Assembly: GCA_021783475.1 (NCBI GenBank)
Contig: JAJXTU010000002.1
Coordinates: forward strand, 1-60,479
Length of the DNA stretch: 60,479 bases
Direction of reading: 5' to 3'
Source: a bacterium
GTDB taxonomy: Bacteria; Thermodesulfobiota; Thermodesulfobiia; Thermodesulfobiales; Thermodesulfobiaceae
Shown here: positions 27,122 through 37,268 of the stretch, piece by piece
Position numbering within the stretch: position 1 is the stretch's first letter
How the letters are laid out: every line of letters starts with the position of its first letter
Position numbers and translations under genes: made by a program
The notes under the pieces: generated by a model
Told to the model about the DNA's origin: nothing
Seen by the model: only the letters and a program-made list of their open reading frames with translations
Database searches by the model: none

Positions 27122-27973
27122 TTAAGTTAATACTTTCATCGATACGTCTATATATCTTGCTCTTCTAATAAGAGAAGACATAGATACAAATTCCACTCCT
27201 GTTTTAGCTATATCTTTGATATTCTCTTCTTTTACTCCTGACGCCTCGACAAGATATTTCTTTTTCGATTGGGATATGATTTCGGTTGCAAGCTTTAGTT
27301 CCTGCGCCGACATATTGTCTAACAATATCGCGTCCACTCTGCCATCTGACAGAACAGCTTTCAGGTCTTCAATATTGCCAACCTCTATCTCGACTTTGGT
27401 TAAGAGCTTTGAAGTCTTTATTGAGTTATCAATGGCAGATTTTATTGAACCAAATATAGCTATATCGTTGTCCTTTATAAGTATACCGTCAAAAAAACCT
27501 GATCTGTGATTTCTCCCTCCTGCAAGATTTATGGCGTATTTGTGCTCTGGCCTAAACAATGGATCATTTTTTCGTGTATCGAGCAAGAATACGCTGCCTT
27601 CTGAGTCTGACAGAATTTCGTTTACGTGAGTGGCTATTCCTGACAGTTCAGATAAAATATTGCAAATTGTCCTTTCAGCTTTCAAAAGAACGTTTGCGTT
27701 TCCATGTATATACATAATGGTCTCTCTTGAAGATGTCTTTTCTCCATCTCTTTTTATAATGTCAAATTTATAACTTTCAGATTCTTCAAAGCTTTCAAGA
27801 AAAAATCCCTCTTCAACAATTTTTATAATTGTAGGTATGAATATTGTTCCTGCAATTAATGCGCCCTCTTTGAATATTATTTCAAATTTTGAATATGGAT
27901 AGCCATCTTTTCTATAAAAATCAAAACCTAAGTCGTGATGTATTCTCTCTTTCAGAACATCCTTGAAGTTCAT
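27122..27973 (-). CDS. nadC: Nicotinate-nucleotide pyrophosphorylase (carboxylating)
   Basis: ICNILSELSGIATHVNEI, LLDTRKNDPLFRPEHKYAINLAGGRNHRSGFFDGILIKDND. Confidence 0.95.
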   Translation of the reverse strand: MNFKDVLKERIHHDLGFDFYRKDGYPYSKFEIIFKEGALIAGTIFIPTIIKIVEEGFFLESFEESESYKFDIIKRDGEKTSSRETIMYIHGNANVLLKAERTICNILSELSGIATHVNEILSDSEGSVFLLDTRKNDPLFRPEHKYAINLAGGRNHRSGFFDGILIKDNDIAIFGSIKSAIDNSIKTSKLLTKVEIEVGNIEDLKAVLSDGRVDAILLDNMSAQELKLATEIISQSKKKYLVEASGVKEENIKDIAKTGVEFVSMSSLIRRARYIDVSMKVLT

Positions 27974-29529
27974 AAAGTGTCCTCCCTGTAATGCGCTCCT
28001 TTGCTTAGCCTATTTCTTCTTGCGCAAGACGTGATCTCGATTGCTATTTCAATAGTATTTCTCAGACCGATTAGCTCGTCAGAAAGTTTTGACGTTCTGT
28101 ACATCTCCACGATCTCTACAGATAGCATCATCAGATCTCTCATTGCTCTTAGAAGCTCTGTTTCAGATCGAACAATGCCCACTCTTTCCCACATTATATT
28201 TTTTATTTTTGAAAGATATTCGTCAATTAGTTTAAAATCTGGCTCTTTTAAAATAAATCTTTCGTCCCAGTCTGATATCTGAAAGGCTTCTATATCTTCT
28301 TTGGAGAAATTGCCAATGATATTTTCAGCAGATCTTATCCCCCAGACAAGACCCTCCAAAAGAGAAGTGGAGGCTAGCCTGTTTGCTCCGTGGAGTCCTG
28401 TGCACGATGCCTCTCCTATAGCATAAAGCCTTGCTAGGTTAGTTTTTCCCCACTCATCTACTCTTATGCCGCCGCACAGATAATGAGATGCTGGCGCCAC
28501 TGGTATGAGGTCTTTTCTTATGTCAATCCCGCATTCAAGACAGTCAGAAAATATCTTTGGGAATCTCTCTTCGAGCTTTATACCCTTTTTCATAATTGGT
28601 TCGCATGAGAGCCATACATTTTTTGTACCTCTTTTTTTCATTTCTTTATATATAAGTCTGGTTAGCTCATCCCTGGGCAAGAGTTCAGATTCTACAAATC
28701 TTTCTTTTTCATCATTTAGCAGTATTGCACCCTCTCCTCTAACCGATTCTGATATAAGAAATGATTTGCAGTTGTCCTTTTTAAAAGCTGTTGGGTGAAA
28801 TTGAATGTATTCCATATTGATTACGTGAGCTCCTGCTCTTTTTGCCATTACGATCCCATCGCCTCTGGCACCTTCAGGGTTGGTAGTGTACTCGTAAACT
28901 GCTCCAACTCCACCACTCGCAATGATCGTATAGGAAGCGAGCACTTTACTTATTTTTTTAGAGCCTCTCTCAAGGATGTATGCTCCGAGAATTTTTGTGC
29001 TTTGATATATCGCATCTCTATTTTTTGAATGGTGGGTTGTGCTTATCAGATCTATGGCGGTAGTTGACGAGAGTATGTTTATATTTGGGTGCTTTTTTGC
29101 CTCTTGAAAAAGTGCCTTCTGAATGGCAAGTCCTGTTTGATCTGCTACATGTATAATTCTATTTTTTGAGTGGCCTCCTTCAAGTGTTTTGTGAAGGTTG
29201 CCAAAAGAATCCTTATCGAAATTTACCCTAAGCCTATCTATCAAAAGATATTTAACCAGAACAGGTCCGTCTTCTGCGATAATCCTTATAGCGCTTTCTC
29301 TTCCAACCTCGTCTCCTGCCTCCTCAATATCTGTTTCTATTAGTTCGACCGAGTCGTCTTCTCCCCACCAAACTATGCCTCCTTGCGCGTATTTGGTGTT
29401 AGACTCTTCTGGATCCTCTGAGCGATTGATTACTACTACATTCTTACCTCTGTCTGCCAGCTTTATTGCGCATGTAAGACCTGCAATGCCTGCCCCTATT
29501 ATCAAAATTTCGCATTCAATTGTGCTCAC
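27970..29529 (-). CDS. nadB: L-aspartate oxidase
   Basis: ILIIGAGIAGLTCAIKLADRGKNVVVINRS; HPTAF; GANRLASTSLLEGLVWG. Confidence 0.95.
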   Translation of the reverse strand: MSTIECEILIIGAGIAGLTCAIKLADRGKNVVVINRSEDPEESNTKYAQGGIVWWGEDDSVELIETDIEEAGDEVGRESAIRIIAEDGPVLVKYLLIDRLRVNFDKDSFGNLHKTLEGGHSKNRIIHVADQTGLAIQKALFQEAKKHPNINILSSTTAIDLISTTHHSKNRDAIYQSTKILGAYILERGSKKISKVLASYTIIASGGVGAVYEYTTNPEGARGDGIVMAKRAGAHVINMEYIQFHPTAFKKDNCKSFLISESVRGEGAILLNDEKERFVESELLPRDELTRLIYKEMKKRGTKNVWLSCEPIMKKGIKLEERFPKIFSDCLECGIDIRKDLIPVAPASHYLCGGIRVDEWGKTNLARLYAIGEASCTGLHGANRLASTSLLEGLVWGIRSAENIIGNFSKEDIEAFQISDWDERFILKEPDFKLIDEYLSKIKNIMWERVGIVRSETELLRAMRDLMMLSVEIVEMYRTSKLSDELIGLRNTIEIAIEITSCARRNRLSKGAHYREDTL

Positions 29530-30686
29530 TTGATTTCTAACATCCTCATTATTGCAATTCTTGCTTTTTCGGCGATTTTCTGAGGTAGGTAGATGATATT
29601 TTCTTTAATTTCTGTTTTTTCTGTATCTGCAATAAGGATTTCATACTTATCATCTTTCAGGGATTCAAGGAGTTTCTCAAATGTATTCGCTTTCATGTAT
29701 TCGCATTCTGCGAAATCAATTGGCAAAAATTCTTTTTCTGGCACCTCTTTCCTAAGTCTATATATCATCCCCTTCTCGGTGCCCACTATAAAGCTTTTTG
29801 CTGAAGAATTTTTTGCAGAAGATATCATCTGCTCGGTGGAAACTATGTATACTCTCTTTTGAAGATCTTTATCTTTTTTTGTCATATTGTATAGTTCAAA
29901 ACTGCAATTAGATTCGGGGTGTATTAAAAAGTCGCTTTCTGGGTGCTTTTCTATTGCTTTTAAGATATAGTTTAGATCTATTTTCTCATGTACATGACAA
30001 TATGATTTTTCTAAGTCATATACGTCTATGATATCTGGATCTACATTTATACCTTCTCCCTGTAATATGTCTATCGCCCTTGCCTTCATTACCGTCCCTA
30101 GGTTCCTATCTGGCAGTATCAATATCCTTTTTCCGTTGAATCTCTTTATAGCATTTATAATTACCATGTCAGCGTTTCGCGATGTGCATATATAGTCACT
30201 TAAGGATTTTGTAAATATGTCGCTGTTAATGTAGCTTATTACGATACCATCATACTTTTCTTTCCATCTTTTTATATACGATATATCGATTGAGTCTACA
30301 AGCGAGCAGCCTAAATTCTCTGGTTTATCTGGCACAAACAGCCTCTTTTCTTCTCCGACCACAATCTTACTGTTTGACCCCATAAAAAAGACTCCCTGAA
30401 AATCCACTCTTTTACACTGTCTTTCTTTTACAAATAGACTCAGTCCTAAAGAGTCGCCTATGCTATCTGAAATCTCATGAAATTCAGGATAAAGGTAGTT
30501 GTGAGAGAGTATTGCAGAATCTTTTTTGTTCTTTAGTTCATTTATTTCTGAATAAATTTCTGCAAGATCTCTGCACATCTCCAGAGTGTATCTTCCAGGA
30601 TAAAGATCATCTGCGTATTTATTAAATAGATCGTACCATTTAGTGCCTAAAGAATTGACAGAAATCTTCTCGTACAAAATTTTCAC
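29526..30686 (-). CDS. nadA: Quinolinate synthase-like protein with altered cysteine pattern
   Basis: AILSHNYLYPEFHEISDSIGDSLGLS, FFMGSNSKIV, LPDRNLGTVM, LIHPES, FIVGTEKGMIYRLRKE; operon with nadB and nadC. Confidence 0.88.
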   Translation of the reverse strand: MKILYEKISVNSLGTKWYDLFNKYADDLYPGRYTLEMCRDLAEIYSEINELKNKKDSAILSHNYLYPEFHEISDSIGDSLGLSLFVKERQCKRVDFQGVFFMGSNSKIVVGEEKRLFVPDKPENLGCSLVDSIDISYIKRWKEKYDGIVISYINSDIFTKSLSDYICTSRNADMVIINAIKRFNGKRILILPDRNLGTVMKARAIDILQGEGINVDPDIIDVYDLEKSYCHVHEKIDLNYILKAIEKHPESDFLIHPESNCSFELYNMTKKDKDLQKRVYIVSTEQMISSAKNSSAKSFIVGTEKGMIYRLRKEVPEKEFLPIDFAECEYMKANTFEKLLESLKDDKYEILIADTEKTEIKENIIYLPQKIAEKARIAIMRMLEIK

Positions 30687-31052
30687 CCCTTGGTTTAGAT
30701 TGTCTTAGTTTAAGTTTATATTTTAGATTGGGATTTGTACATATCAATTTCTTATGAGTATATCAATTTTCTTTATACATGGTCAAATAACTCAACAAAT
30801 AGCTTACATTTCTATATTGAGCATATAACTATATTTATATAAATATATTTGACTTATCAATTTTATAAGATATACAATATATTTATTATAAACATCTATT
30901 TGACTTATGTTTGTAATTTAGGAGGTGGTGGATTATAGAATTTATTCTGGTTTTATGCGCTTTAGAATAGATGCAGATGTCAAGAGCAATCGAGTTTGTA
31001 TGTTTTTGTTGCAGCGATTAAATTATTACTTAATCTAGATGGAGGTAACAAC

Positions 31053-32434
31053 ATGTCAAACAGTAAAGATGATGTTGTACAAAGTGCTCCGCCAAAATCA
31101 AGATGGACCGATCTTTACCTAAAAGAAGATTGGTGGGCTATTTGGCTTGGGCTTTTTGTTGTTTTGGCTGCATATTTTGCTTTTACTTCGGGGAGTTCTT
31201 TTGTAAAAGCAATTGCTATTAACCCAGGGGGTCTAAAGTGGGACAATGTAGGTCAGATTTTTGCACACCTTGGAGCAAATGCCCCTCAGTACATTATGCA
31301 GTATGTATTTTGGTTGATCTTTTTTACCATTTCTACAGCAATTATGGGGGTTAAGCCTTCCAAATTTATACCATCTTTTACCCTTCTTTATATCTTTTCT
31401 ATTATAATTTTTGCTATTGGTGGCTGGAAATATGCACAATATTTCAACCTTGAGCCCCCGTTAGTTGCCCTTGTTCTAGGTCTTCTCCTTGCAAACGTTT
31501 TGCCCATCCCGCGTTGGTTGGACGATGGTTTTAGAGTTGAATATTATATCAAGACTGGTATAGTCCTTCTTGGCGCCACATTCCCTATTGCGCTTGTTGT
31601 TTCCGCTGGGCCAGTTGCATTGACGCAGGCTACAGTAATCTCTGTGATAACCTGTTTAACTATATTTTTTGTTGGGACAAAGTATTTTAAACTCGACAAG
31701 AGATTTGCAACAATTTTAGGCATGGGCGGTGCAATATGCGGCGTCTCAGCAGCTATGGCTGGAGCTAGTGCAGTTGGAGCAAAGAAAGAGCACCTTTATT
31801 CTACGGTTACTTTGGTTGTTATAGCTGCATTGATAATGATCATCGTGCTTCCATTTGTATCGAAGGCGCTTGGTTTACCTGCTGGTGTTGCGGGTGCATG
31901 GATTGGAACTTCAGAGTTTGCTGATGCAGCGGGTTTTGCTGCTGCAGTATCCTATGGTCACATGGTTGGCAATGAAACTTCGGCACTACATGCCTTTACC
32001 TTGATGAAGGTTATAGGTAGAGATATGTGGATAGGTATCTGGTCATTTGTCTTTGCACTTATAGCATGTATGAAGTGGGAAAAGGAAGAGTGTGGAGTAG
32101 CCCCTTCTCCAATGGAGATATGGTGGCGCTTTCCGAAGTTTGTTATAGGATTTTTTGTGGCATCTATCATAATGACTTTAGTTACATCAGGATATTCAGC
32201 TGCAGAGTTCGCTAAGAGCGTTAACCCTAACTTGATAGCTCCTATATCTTCTCTTAGAACATGGACCTTTATATTCTGTTTTGCAAGCATAGGTTTGACT
32301 ACCAGATTCAAGGATCTTAAGTCGGTTGGATGGGCTGCCACTGCTGCATTTTCAATAGGAGTTGTGGTAAACGTGTTCCTTGGATGGTTTATGTCTACAC
32401 AGGTGTTTTATGGCTTCTGGAGCGTTTTAAAATA
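31053..32434 (+). CDS. YeiH/UPF0324-family putative sulfate exporter
   Basis: Multi-TM; KTGIVLLGATFPIALVVSAGP, GMGGAICGVSAAMAGASAVGAKKEH, SFASIGLTTRFKDLKSVG-like C-terminus. SD GGAGG before ATG 31053. Confidence 0.85.
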
Positions 32435-32629
32435 ATGAAAAGTTTGCAAAATTGTTCCAAGTGTTCTTTTTTTATGAACGATCCTGGGAAATTTGAGAAA
32501 ACCTTTCCAGGATTTACGGTATTGAGCTCTGCATACGGCAGCACTAGGGCAGATGCAGGACTTTGTATGAAGAATGACAGAATTTTTCTTCCATCAAGGA
32601 AGGTTTGTAAGGAATTCGTTCCAAAGTAA
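32435..32629 (+). CDS. Small cysteine-containing protein downstream of the YeiH-like exporter
   Basis: TAATG stop/start overlap; MKSLQNCSKCSFFMNDPGKFEKTFPGFTVLSSAYGSTRADAGLCMKNDRIFLPSRKVCKEFVPK. Confidence 0.7.
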   Translation: MKSLQNCSKCSFFMNDPGKFEKTFPGFTVLSSAYGSTRADAGLCMKNDRIFLPSRKVCKEFVPK

Positions 32630-32632
32630 AAA

Positions 32633-32671
32633 AATGCCACGAGACAAGATAAAAGTTTGTCTCGTGGCATT
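32633..32671 (+). terminator. Strong terminator hairpin
   Basis: AATGCCACGAGACAA ... TTGTCTCGTGGCATT, 15-bp perfect stem. Confidence 0.8.
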
Positions 32672-32767
32672 AATAAATCTACTTCAAAATCTTAAGTGAA
32701 TTATTTCCCACCTATATAAGAGGGGAGATTCTCATACTAGTTTGATTAAAACATTTGCTCTTTAAAT

Positions 32768-32875
32768 TTAATACTTAAAACCTTTTCCCCCTGCTATTAT
32801 AAATATGCTCATACTGGTTCCCAAAAAGAACAATATCAAAAGTATAATATTAATAAATGACTTACCCTTTTTCAT
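32768..32875 (-). CDS. Small membrane protein ORF (35 aa)
   Basis: GGGAGGaaaaaATG; MKKGKSFINIILLILFFLGTSMSIFIIAGGKGFKY*. Confidence 0.45.
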   Translation of the reverse strand: MKKGKSFINIILLILFFLGTSMSIFIIAGGKGFKY

Positions 32876-33120
32876 TTTTTCCTCCCAACACCTAAAGATC
32901 GATAATTTTTCTATTACGATATACCTTTCAGGTTTTAAAAGTTTTATAATAAAATTAAAGTTTTTTAATTTTTGTTTAATGCTAATATAAGGTTCAGGTG
33001 TTTAAATCTATTTTTAGTTTACAGATTCCTAATGGTCTGGAAGTTTTAGTCCTAAGTTTAATTTGTTTCTAATCTATGCTGTATTAAAATTAACTAAATA
33101 CTTATAAATTGGTGGTGTTT

Positions 33121-33813
33121 ATGGAAAACGAGTATAGAATTCTCGTGGTTGAAGATGAATACAATCTTGCAAGATACTTGCAGTTAGAGCTTGAGCACGA
33201 AGGGTATGCCGTTGATACTGCTGACAATGGCTATGAGGCAATAGGTTTGTTTTCAGAAAAAGATTTTGATTTAGTTCTGCTGGACTTAATGATTCCCGGC
33301 ATTGACGGCTTTGAAGTTTGTAAGAGGATGAAAACGCAAAAAGACGTTGCAATAATTATTCTGACCGCAAGAGACGCCGTAAAGGATAAAGTTAAAGGGC
33401 TTGATTTCGGTGCAGACGACTATGTGACAAAACCCTTTGTTATTGACGAACTGATAGCAAGAATAAGGGCAAGATTAAGAAAGGGAACGAAAGACCTTGA
33501 AAAGCTTGTGGTGGGAGATCTAACTATATCCCCCCAGACAAGAGAGGTAAAAAGATCAGACAAGTCAGTAAGCCTCTCAAAAAAGGAATTTGACTTGCTA
33601 AAGTACCTAGCTGAAAATGTGGGCAAGGTTCTAAATAGAGATACTATCTTAAACCACGTTTGGGGCTATGACTATTATGGCAGCGAAAACGTTGTAGACG
33701 TTTACATTAGATACCTTAGAGCAAAAATAGATGACCCTTTTGAAAGCAAGATTTTGCATACAGTAAGAGGAGTGGGATACGCCCTAAAAATAGATTCGAA
33801 TGAAAAGATTTAG
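33121..33813 (+). CDS. OmpR-family response regulator
   Basis: ILVVEDEYNLARYLQLEL, DLVLLDLMIPG, GADDYVTKPF, winged-helix C-terminus. Confidence 0.95.
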   Translation: MENEYRILVVEDEYNLARYLQLELEHEGYAVDTADNGYEAIGLFSEKDFDLVLLDLMIPGIDGFEVCKRMKTQKDVAIIILTARDAVKDKVKGLDFGADDYVTKPFVIDELIARIRARLRKGTKDLEKLVVGDLTISPQTREVKRSDKSVSLSKKEFDLLKYLAENVGKVLNRDTILNHVWGYDYYGSENVVDVYIRYLRAKIDDPFESKILHTVRGVGYALKIDSNEKI

Positions 33814-35176
33814 GGATTATATTGATGGTTCAATAGGTCTCAGACTTACCCTATACTACTGTGCAATACTTCTTACCACATTAGTCTTATGCGGCTTTGT
33901 GGTAATTTTCGGCATGAACTTCGCCCTTACGAAAGAGGCGAACTCGAAAATAAGGGTGGCTATTTTAAATGTTCAAAACACCCTGCAAAATGAGGAGAAC
34001 CCAAATTTAAGCGATCCAGAGTTAGTAGATCAGGCGGGGAGCCTGGAGCTTTGGATACAAGTATATAAAAATGGAGAGATAATAAATAAATCTCCTAACT
34101 TTGGTAATATAAAAATCCCTTACTACGATGGTCCCGTAAAGCCTATTTTGATCAATGGTCAAGAAGTTCTGGTGTCTGGTAAGGACATTGGAGATGGGGT
34201 ATTCGTTGAGGTGGCGCATCCGCTGAAAAGAGAAAAGCACTTTCTTGCTGTTTTATCGGGACTTCTAATATTCCTTATGATGGGGGCCACATTGTTTGCA
34301 ATGGTAAGCGGATATATAAGCGTAACGAATACCCTTGGGCCCCTTGCTATTTTGACTCGTAAGGTAAAAGAGATAAATACAGGCAAACTTGATGAGAGGA
34401 TACCCCTATCTGGCCCCAAGGACGAACTGTATCTATTGGCTCAGGCTTTCAACGAGATGCTCGAAAGGCTCGAAAAAGGGTTTAAGAGCCAGCAAGAATT
34501 TGTGGCTGCTGCCTCTCACGATCTGAGAACTCCCCTTGCAGTAATAAAAAGTTACAACGATCTCTTGAAGAGGTGGGGCAAAGACGATAAAAAAATACTT
34601 GAGGAGTCAATTCAGACTATCTCAGGCGCTACCCAAAGAATGGAGAGGCTGGTAAACGACCTTTTATTTCTGGCAAGAGTGGAATCAAAACCAAGAATAA
34701 ACTTTGTGAAGCTAAATATAAAAGAGCTCATTGAAGAGATTGGCAAGGAGGCTCAGGCACTCTCGCAAAACATAAGCGTTACATTTAACTCGTGTGATCT
34801 CTTTGTCAATGCAGATGAGGACTATCTTAGAAGGGCGCTTTGGGCATTGGTTGACAACGCCATAAAATACAATAAAGAAAACGGCGAAGTAAAAATAATT
34901 TCAAGGCAAGAAGGAAATTTTGCCGTTATAGATATAATCGATTCAGGAATAGGCATAAAAGAAGACGTTCTGCCCAGGTTATTCGAAAAGTTTTACAGAG
35001 TAGACTCATCCAGACAGAGCGCTGGCTTTGGTTTGGGTCTTGCGCTTTCAAAAGAAATAATTCAACTGCATGGTGGAGATATAAGGGTAACAAGTAGATA
35101 TAAAGAGGGCAGTAAATTTTCTATTTATCTGCCTATCTATCCTCCTGCTATCAAAGGAAAGAACGCTACTCTTTGA
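33800..35176 (+). CDS. Sensor histidine kinase
   Basis: HAMP, AAASHDLRTPLAVIKSY, DNAIKYNKENGEV, GFGLGLALSKEII. Confidence 0.95.
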   Translation: MKRFRDYIDGSIGLRLTLYYCAILLTTLVLCGFVVIFGMNFALTKEANSKIRVAILNVQNTLQNEENPNLSDPELVDQAGSLELWIQVYKNGEIINKSPNFGNIKIPYYDGPVKPILINGQEVLVSGKDIGDGVFVEVAHPLKREKHFLAVLSGLLIFLMMGATLFAMVSGYISVTNTLGPLAILTRKVKEINTGKLDERIPLSGPKDELYLLAQAFNEMLERLEKGFKSQQEFVAAASHDLRTPLAVIKSYNDLLKRWGKDDKKILEESIQTISGATQRMERLVNDLLFLARVESKPRINFVKLNIKELIEEIGKEAQALSQNISVTFNSCDLFVNADEDYLRRALWALVDNAIKYNKENGEVKIISRQEGNFAVIDIIDSGIGIKEDVLPRLFEKFYRVDSSRQSAGFGLGLALSKEIIQLHGGDIRVTSRYKEGSKFSIYLPIYPPAIKGKNATL

Positions 35177-35376
35177 CCGTCTTTTACTATAAATTCTCTA
35201 TCTTTTATTGATCTGTCTACAAAGATATTTGCAACTTCGTCGTCAGGAAGGTCCAAAAGTTTTATTATATCGCCTATCTTAGACCCTTCTGGAATATCTA
35301 AGTCGAACTCGCTCGCGCCCTGAGGGGCAAGGGCGCGAGCTTTAAGTCCAGCATAAAGTGCAACTGTTATTTTCAA
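35137..35376 (-). CDS. MoaD/ThiS-family sulfur carrier protein
   Basis: 79 aa ending in AFFPLIAGG (C-terminal GG). Confidence 0.88.
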   Translation of the reverse strand: MKITVALYAGLKARALAPQGASEFDLDIPEGSKIGDIIKLLDLPDDEVANIFVDRSIKDREFIVKDGQRVAFFPLIAGG

Positions 35377-35377
35377 A

Positions 35378-37114
35378 CTACTTCCACATAGAATCTAATT
35401 CAGAATCAGCCATATCCCAAACCATATTGTGTGGAGGAACTGGTTCAAGTTTCATAAATTCAGGTGGTCTATCGTCGTTTGCGCTAAAACCTGCAGACAG
35501 ATTATATTGATGTTCCATTTTTAGAACGTTTAACCCTATTTCGTATGCTTCACTGGTAGTCCAGTTGGCTCCCGTGACTGCATTGCATGCCTCTACCATT
35601 CCTTCGAAACCGCTAGGGATGTCAAGGATGGCGAAAGCTGTAAATACGCAGCATCCGGTCGAGTCGATAAAGCAAGTGGTTGCCTGGAAGTCTTTTGACA
35701 ACTTCACCTTGCCCTCGTTCGTGTGTGGATCTGGTTTGCCACCAACGCCCAATATCTCTGGAGCGATTGAATATCCTGCTGTGTGGTCTGCGCCCATTGG
35801 GGTGGTGATGTATGTCACACCTATACCCTTGATTACTCTTGGTTCATAAGCAGGCATGCCTTGATTCTTTACAGCTGGCACTCTTCTGACGCCGAAGACT
35901 TTTCCTACTGTGCCGCAGCCAGAACCTATGATCTTTCCAAGCGGGCTGCCTTTCTTTACCTCTTCAAGGAGCGCTATTGCACCCTTTGCATCTCCAAAGG
36001 GCAGCAAGCCTCCTTCCATTGCTACTGCTACTGCATCTCCAAATTCTATTGTGTCAAGACCAATATCGTTACACATAGAATTCATCTGCGCTATAGCGTC
36101 AAGGTCGTCTATTTCACAGTTTGCGCCAATTGCCCATAAAGTTTCGTATTCAACTGAAGTATGAGACTTTCCTTGTGCATCTGGATATATTACGCTGCAG
36201 CCTATCACGCAGCCTGGATGGCATCTGTGGCCCATCATGCCTGCCTTTGGATTTTTGGCTGCTGCTTCTGCCATAGCTTCACCAGATATCTTTTTTGCTC
36301 CATCAAAGGTTCCTCTTGAGAAGTTCCTTGTTGGAAGTGCTCCTGCCTCATTTAAAATATTTACCAAAACAGCAGTGCCATAAGTGTTTAGGGCACCCTT
36401 TGGCTTTGTAACTGCGTGTTCCTGGAGAGCGGCAAGAAGTTTTTTCCTGCCAGTCTCAAAAAGTTCATGATTGAGAATTGCAGCCTGTCCCGTTACGGCT
36501 TCGGTAACTATTGCCTTCAAGCCTTTTGACGCAAATACGGCTCCTACGCCGCCTCTGCCTGCATACCTGGCTGGCGCGTTCTCAATGTCATTGAACGCAA
36601 TGCCTGTTCCAGCAAGAAGGTGTTCGGCAGCTGGACCTACAGAAGCAATTCCTGCATCTTTTCCGTATTTTGAGGCCAATTTTCCGCTTAACTCATATAG
36701 CCCCATAAACCTGTACTCGGCTGCGTCGACTAGCTCTAGTTTCTCTTTGCTGATGTTTAAAAGGTACCTTGACTCTTTGTCCTTTGGCTGGCCCTCAATG
36801 ATAATGGCACTGTAGCCCATTCTTTTGAGATACTGGCCGAACTTTGCTCCTGCATTTGCCTCTTTTATTCCGCCTGTCAAAGGAGATTTGGTGCCCACAG
36901 AAATCCTTCCTGAGGACGGAGCTGTAGTACCGCTCAGGATACCCGGTGCAATTACCACTTTGTTCAAAGGGCCTAGAGGGTGACATGTAGCTGGCACTTC
37001 ATCTGCTACTACAGAAGATGTTAGCCATCTACCCCCCATCTGTTCGTACTTCTTTGGTGCCTCTTCGACCTTGATAGAAAGGTCTGACATGTTAACGCGA
37101 ATCCATTTCATCAA
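35378..37114 (-). CDS. Aldehyde:ferredoxin oxidoreductase family (tungsten/molybdopterin) protein
   Basis: GRISVGTKSPLTGGIKEANAGAKFGQYLKRMGYSAIIIEG; YAGRGGVGAVFASKGLKAI; GADHTAGYS. Confidence 0.93.
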   Translation of the reverse strand: MMKWIRVNMSDLSIKVEEAPKKYEQMGGRWLTSSVVADEVPATCHPLGPLNKVVIAPGILSGTTAPSSGRISVGTKSPLTGGIKEANAGAKFGQYLKRMGYSAIIIEGQPKDKESRYLLNISKEKLELVDAAEYRFMGLYELSGKLASKYGKDAGIASVGPAAEHLLAGTGIAFNDIENAPARYAGRGGVGAVFASKGLKAIVTEAVTGQAAILNHELFETGRKKLLAALQEHAVTKPKGALNTYGTAVLVNILNEAGALPTRNFSRGTFDGAKKISGEAMAEAAAKNPKAGMMGHRCHPGCVIGCSVIYPDAQGKSHTSVEYETLWAIGANCEIDDLDAIAQMNSMCNDIGLDTIEFGDAVAVAMEGGLLPFGDAKGAIALLEEVKKGSPLGKIIGSGCGTVGKVFGVRRVPAVKNQGMPAYEPRVIKGIGVTYITTPMGADHTAGYSIAPEILGVGGKPDPHTNEGKVKLSKDFQATTCFIDSTGCCVFTAFAILDIPSGFEGMVEACNAVTGANWTTSEAYEIGLNVLKMEHQYNLSAGFSANDDRPPEFMKLEPVPPHNMVWDMADSELDSMWK

Positions 37115-37268
37115 AATCCCCCCTTTAGGGATAATTTTTTTATATACAACAATATATTATAACATTTTTGAAATAACTAGATAATACTGTTAGAACTTTA
37201 TAATTTACTTATAATTATAGATTATTTTAAAATAATGCTTAAAATTTTATATATTTTTATCCATAAAA

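Noticed and set aside
27216-29862. + strand ORFs of 77-111 aa inside nadC/nadB/nadA
   Set aside because: Antisense shadows of conserved CDSs.
30840-30910. Repeated ATTTGACTTAT and AT-rich inverted repeats upstream of the YeiH-like gene
   Set aside because: May be regulator sites, but too AT-rich and short to claim from one copy pair.
32805-32990. 61-aa + strand ORF
   Set aside because: AT-rich, no SD. The opposite strand has the better supported small ORF 32768-32875.
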